Assembly (NCBI GenBank): GCA_030674155.1
Contig: CM060335.1
Span: 47,113,733-47,158,732, forward strand
DNA from: Stramonita haemastoma
Taxonomy: Eukaryota > Mollusca > Gastropoda > Neogastropoda > Muricidae
Length of the DNA: 45,000 bases
Direction of reading: 5' to 3'
Under the pieces are notes generated by a model. That model ran no database searches. It was given only the letters and a program-made list of their open reading frames with translations, and was not told the origin of the DNA. The translations under genes and the position numbers were made by a program. How positions within the stretch are numbered: the stretch's first letter is position 1; each line of letters starts with the position of its first letter. Of the stretch, positions 1 through 12,599 are shown in pieces.

Positions 1-894
1 TGAAGACCGGAGTCAGACAAGGCTGTCTCCTGTCACCTTTCCTCTTCTTCCTGGCGATCGATTGGACCATGAAGACATCAACAGCATACAGAAGAAATGG
101 AATCTAGTGGACACTGTGGGATCAGCTAAATGATCTCGACTTTGCAGACGACCTGGCCCTGCTTTTCCACAGCCGCCAACAAATGCAGGACAAACCTCAG
201 AACTAGCAGCCACCTCGTTACAAGTTGGCCTCAAGATCCATGAAGGCAAAACCAAGATTCTCAAGATCAACGCAGCGAGTGAGGACCCAGTCACACTAAA
301 TGGGAAGGAGCTGGAAGAAGTGGAGGCATTCACGTACCTGGGTAGCATCATTAACGTGCAGGGCGACACAGACGCAGACGTCAGAGCAAGAATTGACAAG
401 GCGAGGGCAGCGTACATGCAGCTGAAGAACATCTGGAGCTCCAAGGTGGTGTCGACCCGCACTAAGATCAGGCTGTTCAACTACAACGTCCATACAGTCT
501 GACTGTATGGAGCGGAGACATGGAGGACAACAAAGACCATCATCAAGAAAGTGCAGACCTTCATCAACAGCTGCCTGAGACGAATTATCCAGATCCACTG
601 GCCCGACACCATCAGCAACGCAGACCTGTGGCAACGTGCCAACCAGCTGCCAGCTGAGAATGAAATCCGGCGCAGGAGATGGGGATGGATTGGCACACCC
701 TGAGAAAGCCAGCCAGCAACATCACAAGGCAGGCACTATCATGAAACCCCCAGGGAAAACGAAAAAGAGGAAGGCCAAGAAACACCTGGTGACGTGACCT
801 TGAGGCAGAAACCAAGAAGATGGGATATACCTGGAGACAGCTGAAGAAAATAGCCCAGGACGGCCTATGCACTAGGGGGAGTGATGGGCCTAAG
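1..894 (+). mobile_element. 5'-truncated APE-type LINE fragment (RT palm to C terminus)
   Basis: The stretch reads as the second half of a LINE polyprotein broken by stops and frameshifts. Visible in order are the RT motif GVRQGCLLSP at about 10-45, LDFADDLALL (catalytic FADD) at about 136-160, the thumb block TYLGSIINVQGDTDADVRAR at about 334-393, LYGAETWR at about 502-525 and a basic C-terminal block, KRKRGRPRNTWRRDLEAE, at about 755-810. The frame stops at 500 (TGA), again near 700 and at 784. The end of the element, a short TAAG-type tail near 885-897, abuts a SINE. The C-terminal block resembles RTE-like elements of molluscs and trematodes, but clade assignment is inference. It is a dead copy. 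Confidence 0.85.
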
Positions 895-1077
895 TAAGAT
901 GTTCTGCGTGCATTCACACACGGGGCCTCGGTTTATAGTCTCATCCAAAGGACTTTGGGGGAGAGTGGAGTCAGCACTGATGTTAACTCCAGGAGAAAAA
1001 TCTCCTCGAACGGGATTCGAACCCGGGTCGTCAAATTGCGAGCGCAATTTTCTGACCACTAGGCTATCCCGTCCCCG
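895..1077 (-). mobile_element. tRNA-derived SINE, copy 1 (3'-shortened)
   Basis: Read on the minus strand, the right end is tRNA-like. A box A (TAGCCTAGTGG, 1,056-1,066 region) is followed by a box B (GGTTCGAATCCC, 1,012-1,023). A conserved body follows, containing the core GGATGAGAC...TAAACCGAGGCC at about 930-960. The same body occurs twice more at 13,400-13,850, so this is a dispersed SINE family and not a tRNA gene. The 3' half seen in the other copies is missing here. The GGATGAGAC/AACCGAGG core is reminiscent of conserved central domains shared by metazoan SINE superfamilies, which needs an alignment to confirm. Confidence 0.8.
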
Positions 1078-1082
1078 ATTGC

Positions 1083-2279
1083 GGCGGTACAAGCAGGTTT
1101 CAGAGCAGGGCGTAGTACAACTAAACAAACATTCAATCTCAGAATACTCTGTGAGCGGTACCTTCAATACCAGCAAGACCTCTTCCACATGTTTATTGAT
1201 TTTAAGAAGGCATACGACAGGGTGTGGCATGCTGCTTTGTGGGCAACAATGATTTTGTACAGCATCAATGCAAACCTGATCAGAGTCATCAAAGAGTGGT
1301 ACAAGAAGGCCATCAGTGCGGTGTACTACAACAACAACATTAGAGAGTGGTTTCGAACACCAACTGGAGTAAGGCAGGGCTGTCTACACTCACCCACTCT
1401 TTCCAACATTTTTCTGAGAGAACCAAGGCTGTTGCACTGGAACACCATAAAGGATCATTCAGAATTGGTGGCAGAATGATCACAAACCTCCGCTCCCAGG
1501 TGACATTGATGGACTAGCAGGATCAGAACAGCTTGCCAGCCTAACAGCACACCTGAACAAGGCCTCTGAAACCTACGGCATGGAAATCAGTGCAGAGAAG
1601 ACCAAACTGATGACCAATAACGCCAAGGGCATCAGCACTGATATCAGGGTCAATGGACAGAAGCTGGAAACAGTTCAAAGCTTCAAGTATTTGGGAGTCG
1701 TTGTATCAGACAAGGGGTCCAAGCCAGAGGTAGTATGCAGGATTGCACAGACAATAACAGCACGATCAAAACTGAACACCATCTGGAAAGATAAAAATAT
1801 TTCACTCAACTCCATGATCAGACTAATGCACTCCTTGTCAAATCCATATTCATAGATGCCTGTGAATCGTGGACCCTGACTGCTGATTTGGATAGAAGAG
1901 TACAGGCAGTAGAGATGAGATGCTTCCGGAGACTCCTTGCATCTCCTACAGAGACCACATAAGCAAGAAAGACGTGCATAACAGAATCCAGCAAACCATT
2001 GGTCCCTACAAAAACATTCTATCAATCGTAAAGAAGCGTAAACATAAATGGTACAGGCATGTCACAGGATCTAATGGACTTGCAAAAACAATACTGCAAG
2101 CACTGTCCAATGAAGAAGAAAGAGGCAGACCAAAGAAGAGATGGAGACAACATCAGCGAATGGACAGGAATAAAACTCAACAAAATTTTGAGAAAGGCAG
2201 AACAGAGAGAGGAATAGAGGAAACTGGTTGTCAAGTCTTCAGAGGTGCCCCCACGGTCACCAGACTAAGGGATAGATAG
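1083..2279 (+). mobile_element. RTE/BovB-like LINE fragment, 5'-truncated, broken frame
   Basis: Begins inside the RT fingers (QAGFRAGRSTT at 1,095-1,130). It continues through motif A (FIDFKKAYDRVWH, 1,190-1,230), GVRQGC (1,366-1,383), the thumb (SFKYLGVVVSDKGSKPE, 1,680-1,731), a CESWTL block (1,860-1,880) and the C-terminal GHV...AKTILQA...RGRPKKRW (2,058-2,145). The FADD box expected near 1,490 is lost to a small deletion, and frame changes occur near 1,480 and 1,855. The last codons (GCPH..HQTKG) run straight into an AGAT microsatellite, the same 3' end as the copy at 21,835-23,380. Non-functional. Confidence 0.85.
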
Positions 2280-2361
2280 AAAGATAAGAGAAGAAGATAG
2301 ATAGAAGAAGATAGATGGCTAGATGGTAGATGGCAGATGATGGATGGAGGGTTGGATGATG

Positions 2362-2404
<43 letters not shown>

Positions 2405-2465
2405 GAGATAGATGCTAGATAGTAGATAGGATGGATGGATGGATGGTTGGATGGATGGATAGATG

Positions 2466-2532
<67 letters not shown>

Positions 2533-2546
2533 TAGATAGATAGATG
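2265..2546. repeat. (AGAT)n/(GATG)n microsatellite at a LINE 3' end
   Basis: Imperfect AGAT and GATG tetranucleotides form about 280 bp beginning immediately at the 3' end of the preceding LINE. They probably grew from the element's own short repeat tail. Confidence 0.95.
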
Positions 2547-2632
2547 TTATATTTACACGAGAGAAAACTTTTTTATGCATACATGTACTTTTTTCATCTT
2601 CATTACTACTTTAACATGTCTTTGTTTTACAG

Positions 2633-2784
2633 TGAACTCACCTTGGAGAGGTCACATACAAAGTAATGATTATCATGTGAATTTGAATAACTGTTCGCAA
2701 ACTGGTTGTTACCACAAGTCTAAAAGGGATTTGAGTAGATTGAAAATTACACGTGTAGTATCAAATGAGGAGAAAAACCAATAA
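2633..2784 (+). other. Weak candidate terminal exon, unrecognised
   Basis: A good acceptor (tttgttttacag, ending 2,632) precedes a 50-codon open stretch ending in tandem stops at 2,782-2,787. The peptide has two cysteines in NNCSQTGCYHKSKR and no recognised domain. There is no partner exon nearby on the + strand upstream of it in the window. It may be chance. The rest of 2,547-2,796 shows nothing else. Confidence 0.15.
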
Positions 2785-2799
2785 TGTTATCCCTACACA

Positions 2800-3871
2800 C
2801 TAAGTTTCTTTCTTCTTTTCTTCTTCTCTCGTTCGCTCTACACTGTCAGATGTGTCTGGGAAAAATAATGGCAAGTCCTTTCCAGCTCCTCTCGCGGACC
2901 GTACAGCTTGGTCTGTAGGGTTACCTCCGTTCGGCCACACTTTCTTCCTCAGGTCGTTGAATAGCGTACACCCTTGAAGGATGTGTTCGCCTGTCTGGTT
3001 TTCTTTACCACAGGCACACAGGGGAGAAGGAGCAAGTTTCAGTTTTGTGGACATATGGTGGTTTAGCCTGTTGTGCCCAGTGCGGAGTCTTAGAATTGTG
3101 ACTTGATCTTCTCTTTTGAGGTGGTGGTAGTCATCCTTTCTACTCTAGGTCGGGCCATAGATTTGATGATTGACTTCTTTTCATGGAAAGGTGAGGCCGC
3201 TTTCACACTGTTCTTTCTGTGCCCCCTGTTTTGCAAGTTCATCAGCTTGTTCATTGCCAGGTATGCCACAGTGGGCAGGAATCCATTGCAGCGTTACACG
3301 TTTGTTTTGTGTAAGAGGCTGTAGTTCCTGTTGGAGTTCTGTTTCTTTGTCTGTGCACACAGAGCTTGTAAGACTGACAGGGCATCGGTGAAAAAAAACT
3401 ACTTGCTGACATTCATCTTTGGAGTGTCTGATCATGGTGGCAGCTTGTTTCAGGGCTTGAGTTTCTGCACGGTAGTTGGTCACAGTGCGTTCCTGTTGGG
3501 ATGTTTGCTGTTTCTACTTCTCCAGATGGGTACTTGATCAGTACTCCTACTCCTCCATTGAAAATAGCCTCTGTAGGTGATCCATCTGTGTAGACATGGA
3601 TCCAGGCCTGTTCTGGATAGAAGTCTTCTATCATGGCCAGGGTGATACTGGTGTTGCTCTGAGTTCCTTTTGAAGCCACATGCTGGACAGTGGTGTGGAT
3701 CTCAGGCTCCCTGTGGTTGGCTTCCCATGGCCTTGGTAGAGTAGCTGGGTCCCATGGAACAGAATGGGCAGGTAGACTGTTCAGTTGCTGTCGTCTGAGT
3801 ACACGGCTATGGTGGATGAAACTGCCACGCTTTATCCTGTTTCTTGTTGGTCTCTCCATTCTATGGTGCAT
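2800..3871 (-). pseudogene. LINE RNase H domain and C-terminal Cys/His tail
   Basis: Across two overlapping frames the RNase H active-site motifs are visible: VYTDGSP (first Asp), AETQALKQA (Glu) and LQWIPAHCGIPGNEQADELAK (His and last Asp). A third frame at 3,054-2,800 gives PLCACGKENQTGEHILQGC, the Cys/His segment commonly found at the C terminus of RNase H-bearing LINEs. The frames are separated by indels, so the domain cannot be made as one protein. Confidence 0.8.
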
Positions 3872-4252
3872 TCGGCTGTTCCAAAAGACACTTGTATTTC
3901 TCTGCCTGCACTAGAGTCTTGGTGTCATGCCGAGTATTGAGTGGTTGGATGCCAGTCAGATGTTCCAGGGGTTGGATGCCAGTCAGGTGTTCCATAGTTC
4001 TGATGGGGGTAGATCTCATAACTGAGATGAGTCGCAGAGCTTGATTCTGTACTTTATCCAGAACTTTTTGGTGAGTTTCTGCTGTTGTTGCCCAAGCTGG
4101 AGCAGCGTATTCCAAGTGGGGCCTTACAGTTCCTGTATATACTGTCTTGAGAATTCTCTCATTGGCACCCCAGTTGGTTCCGGCTAGCTTCCGCAGAATT
4201 GCCAATTTCTGTCGTGCCTTTCCTTCAGCTTTCTCGATGTGAGGTCTCCATG

Positions 4253-5176
4253 TCAGGCGTTTGTCAAATGTGACACCAAGGTAGGTGGGTTCATTGTCAT
4301 CTTGAGCCTTATGTTCCCTAGTTTGACAGATTGTGGTTTCTGTTTTGTTGAGAGGGTGAACAGGGTTGTGGATGATTTATCTTCATTGATTTTCTCATAC
4401 CAATCCTCAGCCCAGGCTGCAAGCTTGTCAAGTGCCATCTGTAGTCGATATGCTGCTGTGGTAGCATATTCTTCAGTGCACCACATCACAAGGTCATCGG
4501 CGTAAAGGGCAGCTTTGACTCCTTTTGGCAGTTCAGGCAGCAGATCATTGATGAAAATCAAGAAAAGCGTTGGTGAGATAACGCCTCCCTGTGGAACTCT
4601 GTGTCTGATAAGCTTTTTCTTGCTGTAATGATTGTTTAGAGTCACCCTTGCCCTTCGATTGTGTAGGAATGACTTGATCCAAGAGAGCATGTTGCCTTCG
4701 ATTCCATTTCTTTGTGTCTTTATTGGAAGACCGTCTGTCCATACTCGGTCGAAAGCCTTCTGCAGGTCTATCCAGGCAGCAAAGACAAGCTCCTGCTCCT
4801 GAAAGGCATCTTCTATCTCTTGTGATAGGTATGTGGCTTGATCTTCAGTGCTCCGGAATTGCCGAAAGCCTGCTTGTTCAGGAGCCAGGATGTTGTTAGT
4901 CTCCAGGTGGCAGAGTAACCTGGCATTGACTATCCTCTCCATGGTTTTGGCGACGCAACTGGTGAGGCTGATTGGTTGGTAGCTTGATGCTTTCTTCCTG
5001 TCTTTGCCCTTTTTGTATATAGGGATCATGGTTGCTTCTTTCCACACTTGGGGGAGTTTTCCTTTCTGCCAGCTGAGGTTGAAGATATGGAGGAGTTTGT
5101 CCTCTGCAGCTCTTCCTAGATGGATTAGCATCTCGTTGGTTATACCATCTGGCCCAGGTGACTTTTTGAGCTTCAA
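4253..5176 (-). pseudogene. LINE reverse transcriptase core (I/Nimb-like element)
   Basis: A 307-codon open stretch with ordered RT motifs: SPGPDGITNEML, IPIYKKGKDRKKASSY, APEQAGFR, AWIDLQKAFDRVW (motif A, catalytic Asp), VPQGGVISPTLF and ALYADDLVMW (YADD catalytic pair intact). The thumb continues in another frame at 3,861-4,205 (RPHLEYAAPAW). There a 27-bp in-frame duplication (3,943-3,969 and 3,970-3,996) repeats EHLTGIQPL. The RT core itself is intact, but the full polyprotein is not. Confidence 0.85.
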
Positions 5177-5414
5177 TTTTTCAAAGCACTCCGCAGTTCT
5201 TGTTTTGTAATAGGATTTGTCATAAGCCCTGTTCTTGGGTTCTTGGTATGTCTTCCTCTCTGTTCCCTGCGTGCTTGTCTCTGCTTTCCTGCATCAATAT
5301 GGGTGTCATTTTCTTTGGCATAACTACGGGCAAAGTGATCTGCAGCCTGCTTCCCTGTCAGGATTTTGACATTCTCTTCCAGGGTTATCTTGGGTCCTCG
5401 TGTGTCCTCATCGC

Positions 5415-6674
5415 TTAGCTGTTTGGTAAGTTTCCATAGCTTGGCGCCATCTTTCTCAAAGTTGAGAGATGCAGTTTTCTCTCTTCAGCTTGCAGGATAG
5501 CTTGGAGTTTCGTTTTCAGGTATTTAGCTTTTGCTTCTTGAAAGTTGTTGCGGCTGTCTTGGCTGGAATTCTGTTCTGCCTCCAGTTGTGTTTCTTCAAG
5601 CTCGTCATGGTGGATCTGTAGAGTTTGGGTCCAGTAGGGCTTGTAGTTTCTTCGAGCACCACGGGGTATTGTTTCTTTGGCAGCGGTCAAAATGCACTGG
5701 TTGAATTCTTTGATGACTTTGTTTAGGTCTCTGCCCTCCACACGAATGTTTTGTACTAGCATATTGGATCTATGCCAGAAGAGGCTCCAGTTTGCCTTTT
5801 TGTAGTTCCATCTGGGGTGGACTGGCTCTGCTTTTACAGTCTCTCTCTCAATGGTAAGGAAGACTGGTCTGTGATCACTACCACCTAGCTGCTCTCCAAC
5901 TTCCCTTGTTGTGCTTCCATACAGGTCATCCGTACAAAAGGCAAAGTCTGGAGTGGTGGTAGTGTGCCATCTTCTGGTGTAAAAAGTTGGTGTGTCGTGT
6001 GGGCTATTGATCAGGAGAAGGTGATTTTCATCCTGCCAGTTCTCAATCTCCTCTCCTCGACTGTCCATTATGGTCATATCCCCAGCTCTGGGAGTGGCTA
6101 TTGAAGTCTCCCAGTACTATAAGGCGGGATTCCTCTGTTGATATTGTTTCGAGCGAGAGTGGTTTGTTGCCGGGGTGTAGTAATTTAGAATATTAAGTTC
6201 TGTTGAGCTACCCTTAATCCTTATCTTCTGGTACTCTGCTCCTTCCATGTATACAGCGGTCTCACTTGCGCTGATGTTGTTTCTAACAAGTATCAGAATA
6301 CCTCCCTTTGTTCTATCTTCTCGGTTTTGTTTGAAGAGGGAGTAGCCACGGATCTTGAAAGGCTTACTCTTCAGATGTGTTTCTTGTATGCAACACACGC
6401 TCACATTTATGTCTTGCAGTGTTTTTTCTAGTTCTGTCTTCTTATTAAAGACTCCCTCTGCATTCCACTGCATAATGATGAGGGGTTGCCGTCTTCTGTT
6501 ATGTTGGCCAGTTGCTCTCCTCTGCTGTCCCCTGACTCCACAGGACAGGCTAGAGGGTCCTCCAGAAGCTGAGGGTGGGCCCCGTTGAGGCTCGGGGCCC
6601 GGCACTGCACCTGCCTGGAGGGTCTTCAGAGGGCGAGCACCATTACTTTTACTAATATCTGACAGTGTCTTCAT
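5415..6674 (-). pseudogene. LINE endonuclease domain (I/Nimb-like element)
   Basis: Two open segments (6,674-6,117 and 6,077-5,415) together make an exonuclease-endonuclease-phosphatase domain. Visible are MQWNAEGV (first Asn), IQETHL (catalytic Glu) and GGSDHRPVF (the SDH catalytic triad end). The central GDFN segment lies at the break between the two frames at about 6,077-6,117. Such domains nick target DNA to prime reverse transcription. The 5,415-6,077 frame continues into the linker before RT. It is a frameshifted remnant. Confidence 0.8.
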
Positions 6675-7030
6675 GCGGTTTTTTGCATGGTATCGTGATT
6701 TGTTAGAGGGCGCCCATGGCCCGATACCTCTGACTTCAGCCCTCTAGGTTTCTGTCAGGGTTACCCCACCCTTATGTCCTGTTACCCTGGGAGCCCAGGG
6801 TCAGAGCTTTTAACGGGCTCTTGATCGCGTGATGTTCCCGTCATAGGTCATATGGGATATTTCATGGAGACAACAGAGCCACCTGTTGTCCCGCCCCGTC
6901 CTGGTAGGAACATCGCCAGTTGGTCCGGGACTGCTTTCGCAGCTAACCCCATTTCTGAGGGCCGTCCCCCTATCCGCCACCCGGGGACCCGCCCGGTTGA
7001 GGATGGTCGCCTCGCCAGGACACTAAGTTT

Positions 7031-8130
<1,100 letters not shown>

Positions 8131-8374
8131 TGTGTGTGCATGGAATGTATGCTAGAATGCGTGAATTACTGGGAGAGAAAATGCTGATTGCAGTTTCATC
8201 TTTCACCCTTGGAATCACAGATTTTTAACTGGCTGATTTATTGATCGACTGATTCACTGATTGCTTGGTTGGCTGGCTGGCTGGCTGGTTGGTGTGTAGG
8301 ACTGGACGTGAAGCAAAGCTGCAGTGGCTATTTGAAAACTTCTGCAAAAGTGGCACCTTCTGTGACTGGCTGGA

Positions 8375-9258
8375 TCAGTGTGGTGAGTGATTTTATCTGA
8401 ATCAGTGTGGTAAGTGATTTGATATGGACCACTGTTGTGAGTGGTTTTATATGGACCACTGTGGTGAGTGGTTTCATAATTAGGACCATTGTTGTGAGTG
8501 GTTTCATAATTGTGGACCATGTGATGATGATGGGCCATTGTGGCGAGTGATTTCATATGGACCATTGTGGTGAGTGATTTTATATGACCATAGTGGTGAG
8601 TGATTTCATATGGACCACTGTGGTGGTGGTTTCATAATTGTGGACCATTGTGATGAATGATGGGCCATTGTGGCGAGTGATTTCATATGCACCATTGTGG
8701 TGAGTGATTTTAGATTGACCATTGTGGTGATGATTTGATATGCACTATTGTGGTGAGTGATTTGATATGCACCATTGTGGTGAGTGATTTTATATGGACC
8801 ACTGTGGTGGGTGGTTTCATAATTATGGACCATTGTGGTGAGTGGTTTCATAATTATGGACCATTGTGATGAGTGATGGGCCATTGTGGTGAGTGATTTC
8901 ATATGCACCATTGTGGAGAGTTGATTTCATATGCATCATAGTGGTGAGTGATTATAGTCATTGTGGTGAGTGATTTCATATGCACCATAGTGGTGAGTGA
9001 TAGGCCATTGTGGCGAGTGATTTCATATGGACCATTGTGGTGAGTGATTCATATGGATCATTATGGTTAGTGATTTCATATGCACCGTTAATACATTTTG
9101 GTGAGTGGTTTCATATGGATCATTATGGTTAGTGATTTCATATGCACCGTTATACATTTTGTGAGTGATTTCATATGCACCATTGTGGTGAGTGATTTCA
9201 TATGCACCATTATGGTGAGTGATTTTCATATGCACCATTGTGGTGAGTGATTTCATAT
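8375..9258. repeat. 27-bp minisatellite, array part 1
   Basis: Roughly 32 imperfect copies of a 27-bp unit (tgatttcatatggaccattg + tggtgag). Units diverge by substitutions and small indels. The same unit resumes at 9,450 and at 12,600. Just upstream, 8,266-8,292 is a short GGCT tetranucleotide run. Confidence 0.93.
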
Positions 9259-9281
9259 GGATTAATAATAATAATATAATA

Positions 9282-9348
<67 letters not shown>

Positions 9349-9445
9349 TAATAATGATGATATGGAATATATATTTGTAAAAATAATAAAATAATATACA
9401 TGGAATTTGTATAGCGCTATATCTTGTAAAAACAAATCAAGCACT
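9259..9445 (-). mobile_element. Short 3' end of an L2/CR1-like LINE with (ATT)n tail, inside the minisatellite
   Basis: On the minus strand the string TTTGTTTTTACAAGAT then AGCGCTATACAAATTCCATG is followed by about 100 bp of ATT repeats. The same 3' end is present at 10,220-10,275, so this is a severely 5'-truncated insertion of the same family. Confidence 0.7.
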
Positions 9446-9449
9446 AGTG

Positions 9450-9865
9450 GGGGGTGATTTCCTATGCACCATTGTGTTGAGGGATTTAGTATAGGACTGT
9501 TGGTGTAAGCGATTTTATATGGACCATTGTGGTGAATGATTTCATAATTATGAATCAATGTGGTGAGTAATTTCACAAGGACCATTATGTGAGCGATTTC
9601 ATAATTATGGTCCAATTCCATGAATGATTTTAAATGGTGAGTATTGATATGGACCATTGTGATAAGTGAAGGGCCATTGCGGTGAGTGACTTCAGATGGA
9701 CCATTGTGGTCAGTGATTTTGTATGACGTTGTGGTGATTGATTTTGCGTGGACCATTGTGGTGAGTGGTTTCATATGAACCATTGTGGTGTGTAATTTCA
9801 TATGCACCTATGTGGTGGGTGATTTGTATGGCCATTGTGGTGAATGATGTCATATTGACTCTGCA
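9450..9865. repeat. 27-bp minisatellite, array part 2
   Basis: About 15 more degenerate copies of the 27-bp unit, ending where the L2-like element's ATT tail begins. Confidence 0.9.
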
Positions 9866-9869
9866 AGGA

Positions 9870-10044
9870 GGTATTTAATTGATATAATAATATATATATG
9901 TAATTGATGATGATGAATGATGATATGAATATGATAAATATGTGGATGTGTTGTGGTGGTGATGGTGGTGATGATGATGATGATGATGATGATAATGATG
10001 ATAATAATGATAATAATAAGATAATAATAATAATATATAATAAT

Positions 10045-10075
<31 letters not shown>

Positions 10076-10135
10076 TAAAATAATAATAAATAATAATAAG
10101 ATAATAGTAATAATAACGGATATAAAATAATAATG

Positions 10136-10175
<40 letters not shown>

Positions 10176-10422
10176 AATAATAAATAATAATGACATAATA
10201 ATGAATATAATGACAATAATAATGATAATAAACATGGAATTTATATAGCCAAAATCTTGTAAAAACAAATCAAAGCGTTGCATTCGACCTATACAACGCA
10301 CAAGCAGCTAATAACAATTCATAGTTTTAGCAAATTCGAAATGTACACACACGCACGCACGCGCACACATACGCGTACACATGCACGCACGCACGCACGC
10401 ACGCCACGCACTACACACACAA

Positions 10423-10474
<52 letters not shown>

Positions 10475-12595
10475 GCGCGGCGCGCGCGCGCGCACTTACA
10501 AAGGTTATACACTTTGGCAGGTAGATGTTGAAGGCAGGGACAGATAAGAGATGGAAACGGAAGGAGAGAATCTTAGGTTTGAAATAAGTGTGTCTTTAGG
10601 TTGGATTTTAAAGTGTCAAAAGTAGGCTTTTGCCGGAGGGAGAGAGGGAGGTTATTCCAGATCAACGGACCAGAAACAGAGAAAGGTGGGGCCAACGGTA
10701 GATAGGTTGAACCTAGGTATTCTGAAGGACAGAGTATCTGCAGCCGAGCGGAGGAGCGAGAAGGTGTGTACAGGTGAAGACATTCACAGAGGTAGGAGGG
10801 TGCAGTATTGTGGAGACATTTGTAACAGAGGTACTGATCTTGTAGTTTACTCTCTGTGGTACAGGCATCCAGTGGAGAGATTGCAAGAGAGGGGTAATGT
10901 GCACAGATTTTTTTCTTTCTGAGGACCAGACGAGCTGCAGAGTTTTGTATACGTTGAAGGGAGTGGATAGATGATGCTGGCAGACCAGCCAAAAGAGAAT
11001 TGAATAGTTCCCGACGTGAAAGAATAAGAGAAGGTGACAAGTTTGGATGTTGCATCAGTGGACAGGTACTTTCGAATTGCACTAATACGCCGTAGTTCAT
11101 AGTAGCAGACTGACAGGTCTGGGTGATGAATTTTTTGCATGGAGAGTGTGTTGTCGACAACGACCCCTCGATACTTCACAGAAGTGGATAGAGAACTGAC
11201 GTGTTACCAAATTCTATTGAAGTTGTTGAAATAGAGGAAAGTTTGTGTTTGGTGCCTACAAGCATGGCTTTGGTTTTATCTGCATTTAGTTGTAACTTGT
11301 TTTGTATCATCCAGTGTTGGATATCTTGAAGGCAGTTGGTCATATTTTTGTCAAGAGAGATGGCAGATTTTCAGGTGTATCAGTGCTTTGAATCTGCGAG
11401 TCATCAGCATAAAAGTGATAATTGATATGATGATAGTCTATTATATGTGACAGTGGAACAGTATAGAGGGTAAATGATATAGGGCCGAGAACTGATCCCA
11501 GAGGGACACCACATTGCAGTTTGGCAGGTGCTGATTGAATCTTGTTTACTGCAACTGTATGGACTCGGTCTGTAAGGTATGAAGTAAACCAGGTGAGGCT
11601 GTGCCTTTAATGACCAAACATGTTTTGGAGACGGAGAGAAGAATCGAATGATCTATAGTGTCAAAGGCAGCAGATAAGTCAAGAAGAGTGAGAAGGGAAA
11701 TTTTCCCTAGGTCAGAAGCCTGGAGAAGCATGTTTAAGGTGTGGACCAGGGTGGTTTCAGTGCTGTGGTCGACGCGATAGGCAGACTGGAAAGGGAGAAA
11801 GAAATTATTGGAAAGAAGATGGCTATTGAGTTGTTTCAGAACAACATTTTCAAGGACTTTAGAGATAAAAGGCAGATTAGAAGCAGGTCTATAGTTCTTC
11901 AGGATGTTAGGATCAAGGTCATGCTTTTTGAGTAGAGGTGTGGCTATCGCAGTTTTGAGCTGGTGGAAAATTCCCTGAAAGAAGAGATGAGTTTATTATT
12001 TTTGTCATAGTAGGTATAAGCTGTGGAATGCACTGAATGGAAATAGAAGCAGGTACAGGATCGAGATCGCATGATTTTATTGTCATTTCTTTCAGAATGT
12101 TCTTGATTTCTTTCTCGCTTGAAAAGGAGAGGAGTGCCAGCGATTTGGGGATCAGGAGGCGCAGGTTGGAAAGAAGTCTGATACAGTTTGGAGCAGATGT
12201 TGCGGACCTTGTCAGAGAAAAATGAAGAAAAAATAGCAGGAAGTTCAGGATGGCTGTAGGCGGTGGGCAGAGGACTTGCCTTATCAGAACCAAGAAGGGT
12301 TGAGGTGAGGAAAAAAAGAGATTTCATAGATGTAGCGTTAAGAACTTGAGCAGCGTAGTAGTTAGTCTTTGCGGAATGGATTAAGGTTTTGACTTTGTTA
12401 GTTTGTTTTCGTAAAAGCTGTCAGTTTATTTCAGTTTTTATTTTTCGCGATTGCCTCTCCAGCTGTCGGCGTTTGCGCTTTGCGACCAGAATTTCGTGAG
12501 AGTACCATGGGGCACAGGGTCTATCAGACAGAAAAAGGTCGGTAGAAGGTGCAGGCTCATCGAGCAGTTGATTTTATATTGTAGTTTGTAGAAGG
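9870..12595 (-). mobile_element. L2/CR1-like LINE, 5'-truncated and broken, splitting the minisatellite
   Basis: Minus-strand order: pre-RT region (12,580-11,920, with FSSFFSDKVRNICSKLYQT), RT motif A (LLTLLDLSAAFDTIDHSILL, 11,731-11,640), thumb, and a 195-codon C-terminal frame at 11,160-10,573. That frame has AGLPASSIHSLQRIQNSAAR, PSYLCECL and SGPLIWNNLPLSLRQ, the signature end of L2/CR1 proteins. The 3' UTR contains a CA/GC microsatellite (10,341-10,490) and ends with the ACAAGATTTTGGCTATATAA motif followed by an ATT/TGATGA-rich tail (9,890-10,240). Several frameshifts make it inactive. Confidence 0.8.
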
Positions 12596-12599
12596 GTCA

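Larger units (their letters stand above)
2797..7030 (-). mobile_element. Full-length I/Nimb-like LINE with RNase H, flanked by 11-bp target duplication
   Basis: On the minus strand the element runs from about 7,019 to 2,808. It carries an approximately 345-bp GC-rich 5' leader, APE endonuclease, RT, RNase H and a C-terminal Cys/His segment, ending in an A-rich GAAGAAAAGAAGAAAG tail. The 11-bp sequence ACACTAAGTTT is found at both borders (2,797-2,807 and 7,020-7,030), as expected of a target-site duplication. The single ORF is broken into at least five frames, so the copy is inactive. RNase H after RT is typical of the I superfamily; the Nimb assignment is inference. Confidence 0.85.

Noticed and set aside
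1012..1066. tRNA gene on the minus strand
   Set aside because: The A and B boxes are present, but the same sequence continues into a SINE body found at two other places, and the stem pairing is degraded.
8254..9256. Open frames with repeated His-Asn-Gly and Lys-Ser-Leu-Thr-Thr-Met motifs
   Set aside because: They are simply the 27-bp minisatellite read in frame (9 codons per unit).
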